Source: Clostridia bacterium (lineage in GTDB: Bacteria; Bacillota; Clostridia; Christensenellales; Aristaeellaceae). From it: a DNA stretch of 10,002 bases. The notes under the pieces are model-generated. The model saw only the letters and a list, made by a program, of their open reading frames with translations. It ran no database searches and was not told where the DNA came from. The position numbers and the translations under genes are program-made. Below, in pieces: positions 5,995 through 10,002 of this stretch. The DNA lies in assembly GCA_017412445.1 (NCBI GenBank), contig JAFPYA010000018.1:1-10002 (forward strand), given 5' to 3'. Numbering within the stretch: position 1 is the stretch's first letter; the number at the start of each line of letters is the position of its first letter.

Positions 5995-7368
5995 ATGCAG
6001 AGCTATGAAAAGGATTTGGCGGCTGAGGAATATGTGAACCGGGTCAGCCACGATTTGAGAGAAAAATACACGATAGACCCAAACCAATTCAAAACCAGAA
6101 ACGTCAAGCGCGGCCTTAGAAACGTGGACGGCACGGGCGTGCTCGCGGGCGTAACCAACATAGGCTCCGTGCAGGGCTACATGATGCTGGACGGCGACCC
6201 TATCCCCATGCCGGGCAGGCTTTACTATCGCGGCATAGAGATAAACGAGCTTATAAGCAACCACGTGCAAAGGCACATGTTCGGCTTTGAGGAGGTGTGC
6301 TATCTGCTGCTCTTGGGCAAGCTGCCCACACAGCAGGAGCTCAACGAATTCAGAGCGGTGCTGGCCGAGGCGCGCCATATGCCCGAGGGCTACAACGACG
6401 CTGTGCTCTTCAAAGCGCCAAACCCCAACATAATGAACAAGCTGGCCTCGGGCGTAATGTCGATGTATTCCTACGACTACAATCCAGAGAGCGTAACTCC
6501 CGAGAACGTGCTCAGGCAATCGATACAACTCATCGCGCGCCTGCCCGTAATCGTGAGCAATACGTACAACGTAAAGCGCCACATCTTTGACCATAAGTCC
6601 CTCTACCTGCACCAGCCCAAGGACGAGCTTTCCATCGCTGAAAACATGCTGCGCATGATAAGGGCGGACAAAAAATACACAGACGAGGAAGCCCACCTGC
6701 TGGATCTGTGCCTTACGCTTCACGCTGAGCACGGCGGCGGCAACAACTCCACGTTCACCTGCCGCTCGCTGACCTCGACCGGCACAGATACCTACGCCAC
6801 CATCTCCGGCGCCATAAACGCCATGAAGGGACCCCTGCACGGCGGCGCGAACGCGAAGGTGATGCAGATGCTGGACAACATAAAGGCCAACGTCGCAAAC
6901 CCTGAGGACGACGCTCAGCTCAAGGACTACCTGCGCAAGATACTCGACGGCTCGGCCAACGACGGCTCCCGCAAAATCTACGGTCTCGGCCACGCGGTGT
7001 ACACCGAAAGCGACCCCAGAGAGGTGCTGCTCAAGCGCTACGCTGCAGAGATGGCGCCAAAGGTTGGCATGGAGGCTGACTTCGTGCTCATGGACAAAAT
7101 CGAGCGCTTCGGCCTTGAGCTTGTTATGGAAAAGAACAGGGAGCACCGCACAATGTGCGCAAACGTGGACATGTACTCCGGCCTCGTATACAGGATGCTT
7201 GGCATACCTGACGAGATGTTTACGCCTCTCTTCGCCGTGGCCCGCGTAAGCGGCTGGTGCGCTCACCGCCTCGAGGAGCTCATCTCGGGCGGCAAGCTCA
7301 TCCGCCCAGGCTACAAGGCGGTAATGCCCAAGGACGCTCACTACATACCGATAGAGGACAGAACATAG
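5995..7368 (+). CDS. Citrate synthase (citrate/2-methylcitrate synthase family)
   Basis: This 457-residue cytoplasmic enzyme condenses acetyl-CoA with oxaloacetate to give citrate, the entry step of the TCA cycle or of its glutamate-forming branch. All catalytic residues are visible: H282 in GPLHGGAN (E. coli H264), H333 in GLGHAVY (H305) followed by the DPR motif, and D392 in NVDMYSG (D362). The conserved EHGGGNNSTF motif is at 245-254. The N-terminal region with YYRGIEINEL (77-86) and the FEEVCYLLLLGKLPT segment (98-112) is typical of the family. The length is near that of the longer bacterial forms. 2-Methylcitrate synthase activity cannot be excluded from sequence, but no prp genes are nearby. 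It is a single-gene unit with its own promoter and terminator. A 519-codon frame on the opposite strand is a shadow. Confidence 0.95.
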   Translation: MQSYEKDLAAEEYVNRVSHDLREKYTIDPNQFKTRNVKRGLRNVDGTGVLAGVTNIGSVQGYMMLDGDPIPMPGRLYYRGIEINELISNHVQRHMFGFEEVCYLLLLGKLPTQQELNEFRAVLAEARHMPEGYNDAVLFKAPNPNIMNKLASGVMSMYSYDYNPESVTPENVLRQSIQLIARLPVIVSNTYNVKRHIFDHKSLYLHQPKDELSIAENMLRMIRADKKYTDEEAHLLDLCLTLHAEHGGGNNSTFTCRSLTSTGTDTYATISGAINAMKGPLHGGANAKVMQMLDNIKANVANPEDDAQLKDYLRKILDGSANDGSRKIYGLGHAVYTESDPREVLLKRYAAEMAPKVGMEADFVLMDKIERFGLELVMEKNREHRTMCANVDMYSGLVYRMLGIPDEMFTPLFAVARVSGWCAHRLEELISGGKLIRPGYKAVMPKDAHYIPIEDRT

Positions 7369-7433
7369 AAGCCTGAGACGGACATGGGCGAGTTGTTTGG
7401 GAACGAGGGAAATTAATACTATTTTGCAGAAAT

Positions 7434-7466
7434 CCGGGCGTGTGCCCGGTTTTCTTCGTTTTTTGG
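7434..7466 (+). terminator. Rho-independent terminator after citrate synthase
   Basis: CCGGGC (7434-7439) pairs with GCCCGG (7444-7449) around a four-base loop, then TTTTCTTCG and a second T run to 7464. It ends the citrate synthase transcript 65 bases after the stop. The -35 of the next promoter begins about five bases further on. Confidence 0.85.
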
Positions 7467-7469
7467 ACG

Positions 7470-7498
7470 TTGCACAGCGGGTGGGAGTGTGGTATAAT
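7470..7498 (+). promoter_or_regulatory. Promoter of the small membrane protein gene
   Basis: TTGCAC (7470-7475) and TATAAT (7493-7498) are 17 bases apart, with TGG before the -10 giving an extended -10. The predicted transcription start near 7505 leaves an unusually long leader of about 137 bases before the ATG at 7642. Confidence 0.85.
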
Positions 7499-7552
7499 AC
7501 AGGCAGTGAATGCATTATGATCGGAAGTGATGACATTTTCGTGGTTGGAGTA

Positions 7553-7612
7553 TGTACAGCTTTTCAACGCGGCTGTACACGAATATGCATGACGACCGGG
7601 ATGCAGACCGGT
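7553..7612 (+). promoter_or_regulatory. Two stem-loops in the leader of the small membrane protein gene
   Basis: TGTACAGC (7553-7560) pairs perfectly with GCTGTACA (7572-7579) over an 11-base loop. ACCGG (7595-7599) pairs with CCGGT (7608-7612) over an 8-base loop. They sit between the predicted transcription start and the ribosome site GAGGT (7628-7632). No known riboswitch consensus was recognised. The first inverted repeat could instead be a DNA operator. Confidence 0.5.
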
Positions 7613-7641
7613 TCAAAACAAAGCGGTGAGGTAGATTCTAT

Positions 7642-8196
7642 ATGGATGCGATTATTCTGTTTGCATGTATGCTTTGCATCTCGCGTTTTGCCGCTGTATA
7701 TGATGCGCATCTTCTGCTTCCGGGTTATATAAATGTTTCGCAGCGTACCTCGCGCGTGCTGGTTTCCGGCATTCCGCATCCGGTGAGCAGGAGCAAAAAC
7801 CCGCCTGAAAACAGGCAAAGGCTCGCTGTGGTCGGGCTGATCATGTATGTTCTCACAGCTGCATGCATACTGCTGTGTGTATACATTGGCCTTACGCTGG
7901 AGCCTGTAGAAACTTTGGAGTATGTCGGCTTACATGTCCGCAGCGGCGCTGTGTCGATCGAGAACAGTACCGAACATCTGATCGGCGGTATAGCCAGAAT
8001 CGTTTTCCTGTTTGAAGCAGCACTGTATCTGATAAATGACTGTCGTTTTTTCGTGAGCCGCGCCCAAACCGACATTCAAAAGGCTTTTGTGTGTATCCTT
8101 GTGCTGGTTTTGTTGGTAGTTATTGCAATTCTGTTTGTCGTGCATGTCAGAGTTATTTCGGATTGGTGGGCAAAGATACGCGGGGCCTTAGGATGA
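7642..8196 (+). CDS. Unknown small multi-pass membrane protein
   Basis: No family is recognised for this 184-residue protein. Hydrophobic segments lie at about residues 2-20 (DAIILFACMLCISRFAAVY), 62-84 (VVGLIMYVLTAACILLCVYIGL), 113-130 (GIARIVFLFEAALYLI) and 147-168 (AFVCILVLVLLVVIAILFVV), suggesting four membrane passes. A polar basic loop (about 33-60, with SRSKNPPENRQR) joins the first two, and a second polar stretch (about 86-110) precedes the third. The C-terminal tail WWAKIRGALG is short and basic. ATG 7642 is the only sensible start: an in-frame TGA lies 15 bases upstream, and GAGGT (7628-7632) is nine bases before it. The gene has its own promoter and a structured leader, and it converges on the permease gene. 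Its base composition looks less GC-rich than the transporter operon, which may hint at a different history. Confidence 0.8.
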   Translation: MDAIILFACMLCISRFAAVYDAHLLLPGYINVSQRTSRVLVSGIPHPVSRSKNPPENRQRLAVVGLIMYVLTAACILLCVYIGLTLEPVETLEYVGLHVRSGAVSIENSTEHLIGGIARIVFLFEAALYLINDCRFFVSRAQTDIQKAFVCILVLVLLVVIAILFVVHVRVISDWWAKIRGALG

Positions 8197-8245
8197 ATAA
8201 AAGCGCCTGAACAACAAAACCTGACAAAACGGCTCCCTTTCGTTC

Positions 8246-8286
8246 CGCAACAAAAACTGCCCGGTATTCTGACGGTTTTTGTTGCG
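8246..8286. terminator. Long hairpin between convergent genes, possible bidirectional terminator
   Basis: CGCAACAAAAACTG (8246-8259) pairs with CGGTTTTTGTTGCG (8273-8286): a 14-bp stem with a single T-G wobble and a 13-base loop. It lies 49 bases after the plus-strand gene and 22 after the stop of the minus-strand permease. The stem's own A/T blocks stand in for the missing strong T tract; on the plus strand the following bases are only moderately T-rich. A shared terminator is the best reading. Confidence 0.65.
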
Positions 8287-8308
8287 TCTGTATCTCTTTC
8301 TTGTACTG

Positions 8309-9450
8309 TTACCGGCCGATTGAGATACAAAAATACGTAAGTATGGCGAGAAAGCCGAAGTTGAACAGTGAAAAGCGCAGTATGTAGCCGCCAGCGCTGT
8401 CCCTGTAGCGGGTGGTGAACTCGCGGAAGGTGATGAGGCTGGCCAGAGACGCTATCAGCGTACCCGCGCCGCCGATGTTTACGCCCGTAAGGAGTGAGGC
8501 GTAGTTGTCGGTAAAATTGGAAAGGAGCACAGCGCTGGGCACGTTGGAAATGACCTGGCAGCTGACCACGCTGGTGAGCAGCGTATTCTTTTCCAGCAGC
8601 CCGCGGAAAAACTCCCTCACGGGCTCGAGCCTGCCCATGTTCCCGCGAACACGAAAAAGCACACGAACGTGAACAGAAGCGCGTAGTCCACCTGAGCCAG
8701 CGCCTTCCGGTCCAGAAACACAAGCGCGATTATCACCGTGCCCAGCGCAATCAAAGGCGGTATCACGCGGAACACCATGAGGATGGTGATCGCAAACAGC
8801 GTAAGATATATGCCCGTGCGCGCCCGCGGAAGGCTGTTCATGCCCTCCTTTACTGATACCTTCAAGCTGTGGCGGGGGATGAACAGGCAGCACAGGCTCA
8901 CCAGAAATATCGCCACGAGGAAGGGCGGCAGCATTACGGACATGAATTCGCCGGTAGGAATCGAGTAATGGGAGTACAGAAACAGGTTCTGGGGATTTCC
9001 AAAGGGCGTCAGCATGCCGCCCAGATTCGCCGCGATGTTCTGCAGTATGAATACTGTAGCGACCTCCCACTTGCGCTCTGCGGCGGAGAACACATAGTAG
9101 CCGAGCGGCAAAAACGTGATCAGCGCCATGTCGTTGGCAATCAGCATTGAGCCGATGAAGGTGATGTATATGAGCGTCAGCGCGGCCCAGCGGGACGACC
9201 CCGTAAAGCGAATTATGCGCGCGGCGACGATGGAAAAAAAGTGAATGTCCTTGAGCGCACACACCACGGCCAGCGTCCCAAACAGGCAGCACAGCGTCTT
9301 TATATCGAAGTACGAAGCGTATTTTGCATCCGGCGGCACGAAGCACATGGAAACCAGCGCCGCAATGAGCGCAATAACAGCCACCATGTTATGCTTTATG
9401 TACCGTAAGGCGCGCGCCCCGAAGCCGGTAGCTCCGATGCCGTTAGTCAT
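8309..9450 (-). pseudogene. SLC13/ArsB-type anion (di/tricarboxylate) permease gene, frameshifted
   Basis: Two minus-strand frames together encode one polytopic permease of about 380 residues, near the usual size of YbiR-like SLC13 family proteins. The first frame runs from ATG 9450 (GGAG ten bases upstream) to a stop at 8617. It contains LIANDMALITFLPLGYY and NIAANLGGMLTPFGNPQNLFLY, both characteristic of the family. The second frame, ending at 8309, continues with NMGRLEPV, then SQVISNVPSAVLLSNFT and VNIGGAGTLIASLASLIT, the mirrored second-half motifs. The frame changes near 8641-8645, where codons for FAG are followed by ACATGG instead of AACATGGGC. One base is missing next to a GGG run, and a -1 shift restores the family sequence exactly. 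No stop or other damage is present elsewhere, so this is either a recent inactivation or a sequence error. Expected role: sodium- or proton-coupled uptake or efflux of an anion; substrate unknown. A GTG at 9486 is a less likely start. Confidence 0.85.
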
Positions 9451-9489
9451 ATTCCCGTCACTCCGTTTCAAAATCGAACAGCACACATG

Positions 9490-9516
9490 ATATTACACCC
9501 GCCCGCCGCACGTCAA
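9490..9516 (-). promoter_or_regulatory. Possible weak promoter for the SLC13-type permease
   Basis: On the minus strand TTGACG (complement of 9511-9516) is followed after 15 bases by TAATAT (complement of 9490-9495). The -35 is good, but the spacer is short and the -10 imperfect. It is the best candidate upstream of ATG 9450. Confidence 0.35.
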
Positions 9517-9694
9517 GCTCGTTACCCCGCACGAAGCGGTTATATTTTAGTTAGGCGCATGAAGAGCGGCGTTTCATTTAAGGACAGCGATAGTAATGAA
9601 GCCCGCAGGCCACGCACACTGATAGATCGCGTCAACCATATATACTCACGTGCTTGACGGGATGCTGAAGAAGCCAACGGCGAATCTGTGGGAG

Positions 9695-9708
9695 GCGTTC
9701 GCGAACGC
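9695..9708. repeat. Perfect 14-bp palindrome upstream of the right-edge gene
   Basis: GCGTTCGCGAACGC equals its own reverse complement over all 14 bases. It lies 50 bases upstream of the -35 of the right-edge gene. It could be an operator for a dimeric regulator, or chance in GC-rich sequence. Confidence 0.5.
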
Positions 9709-9758
9709 GGACAAGCTGAGATTTCGGGGCGGGTGCCCAGAGTTGTATTGTTTTCGGG

Positions 9759-9787
9759 TTGAAAAGTGGGTGTGTGTATGTTATAAT
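9759..9787 (+). promoter_or_regulatory. Near-consensus promoter of the right-edge gene
   Basis: TTGAAA (9759-9764) and TATAAT (9782-9787) are 17 bases apart, and TGT before the -10 extends it. The predicted transcription start near 9794 leaves a short leader before ATG 9811 or 9820. The spacer is GT-rich, as in the promoter at 7470-7498. Confidence 0.85.
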
Positions 9788-9819
9788 AACGTCATAATTA
9801 CTGTTATCGGATGGTGATT

Positions 9820-10002
9820 ATGGGAATTTTAGATTCGCTATACGCAAGACTGCTGATAAGCGCTTTTAACAGGGATAAATTCCGTGAAAAGTATTCCAAA
9901 CAGCTGCTCGCCAGAACTCCCGAAGATATGATACAAAATCAGCGCCAGCAACGGCTGCTGACGAATGTTGTCCTGTTGCTCGATTGGGTCGATATTCATA
10001 AA
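9820..10002 (+). CDS. N-terminal part of an unknown protein (runs off the window)
   Basis: The frame from ATG 9820 is open to the edge (61 codons) and begins MGILDSLYARLLISAFNRDK. An in-frame ATG at 9811 would add three residues. ATG 9820 is preferred because GGATGGTGA lies just before it, though spacing is tight. The visible part is charged and mostly helical in character (FREKYSKQLLAR, QNQRQQRLLTNVVLLLDWVD), with no signal peptide or strong membrane helix. The promoter immediately upstream supports a real gene. I do not recognise the family. Confidence 0.7.
   Translation, partial: MGILDSLYARLLISAFNRDKFREKYSKQLLARTPEDMIQNQRQQRLLTNVVLLLDWVDIHK

Larger units (their letters stand above)
9451..9819. 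other. Intergenic region between divergent units, with possible coding remnants
   Basis: This 369-base stretch has no gene I can call. It carries the weak minus-strand promoter at 9490-9516, a perfect 14-bp palindrome at 9695-9708 and the plus-strand promoter at 9759-9787. In between are two short protein-like frames: a 32-codon one from ATG 9559 to a TGA at 9655-9657, and one in another frame from about 9626 through ATG 9662 (DGMLKKPTANLWEAFANADK). Neither has a clear ribosome site, so they may be remnants of a decayed gene or chance. Confidence 0.45.

Noticed and set aside
5977..7536. A 519-codon open frame on the minus strand opposite citrate synthase
   Set aside because: It mirrors a clear citrate synthase with all catalytic residues. 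The open frame results from the codon bias of the real gene, and its translation is rich in His, Val and Ala in the pattern of an antisense shadow.
7517..7732. 71-codon frame starting in the leader of the small membrane protein gene
   Set aside because: It has no Shine-Dalgarno sequence, overlaps the better supported gene out of frame, and its translation is not protein-like.
8076..8723. 215-codon minus-strand frame across the convergent region
   Set aside because: It crosses the hairpin at 8246-8286, overlaps the end of the plus-strand membrane gene and is out of frame with the permease; no start signal.
8660..9346. Upstream part of the 345-codon minus-strand frame 8309-9346 as a separate protein
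   Set aside because: Only the portion after the frameshift (about 8309-8640) encodes permease sequence. The earlier portion is an out-of-frame shadow of the permease N-terminal half.
1..10002. CRISPR array, tRNA or rRNA gene, insertion sequence or phage module
   Set aside because: I looked for regularly spaced repeats, cloverleaf-like sequences, transposase motifs and terminal inverted repeats and saw none.

Overview
The window looks like a chromosomal segment of a Gram-positive, anaerobe-type bacterium, most likely a clostridial Bacillota (inference). The reasons are strong AGGAGG-type ribosome binding sites, sigma-A promoters with a TG-extended -10, compact intrinsic terminators, and a moderately GC-rich genome that nevertheless uses ATA heavily for isoleucine. 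There is no RNA gene, CRISPR array, insertion sequence or phage gene, and I see no clear new biological system. The content is ordinary transport and metabolism with a few unexplained small genes.

Layout: (1) 1-39 is the last 12 codons of an unknown plus-strand gene, followed by a terminator at 61-92. (2) 145-669 on the minus strand encodes a 174-residue unknown one-helix membrane protein with a Pro/Ala/Arg tail and a Gly-rich end; it has its own promoter and terminator. (3) 1000-5777 on the plus strand is a four-gene sugar-type ABC importer operon: double-NBD ATPase, permease, permease, periplasmic-type binding protein. A near-consensus promoter lies at 935-962 and a perfect 11-bp-stem terminator at 5799-5836. 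(4) 5995-7368 encodes a complete citrate synthase with its own promoter and terminator. (5) 7642-8196 encodes an unknown small multi-pass membrane protein behind a structured leader of about 137 nt. (6) 8309-9450 on the minus strand is an SLC13/ArsB-type anion permease split by a one-base frameshift. (7) From about 9820 a plus-strand gene of unknown function runs off the right edge behind a near-consensus promoter.

The ABC genes clearly work as one importer: one ATPase with two fused nucleotide-binding domains, two different membrane subunits and one secreted binding protein. By recalled sequence resemblance the binding protein falls in the RhaS (rhamnose) / LsrB (AI-2) branch. The ATPase-permease-permease-binding protein order is that of lsrACDB. 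No catabolic or processing gene accompanies it here, so the substrate is open. Citrate synthase and the carboxylate-type permease could be related metabolically, but they are separate transcription units on opposite strands.
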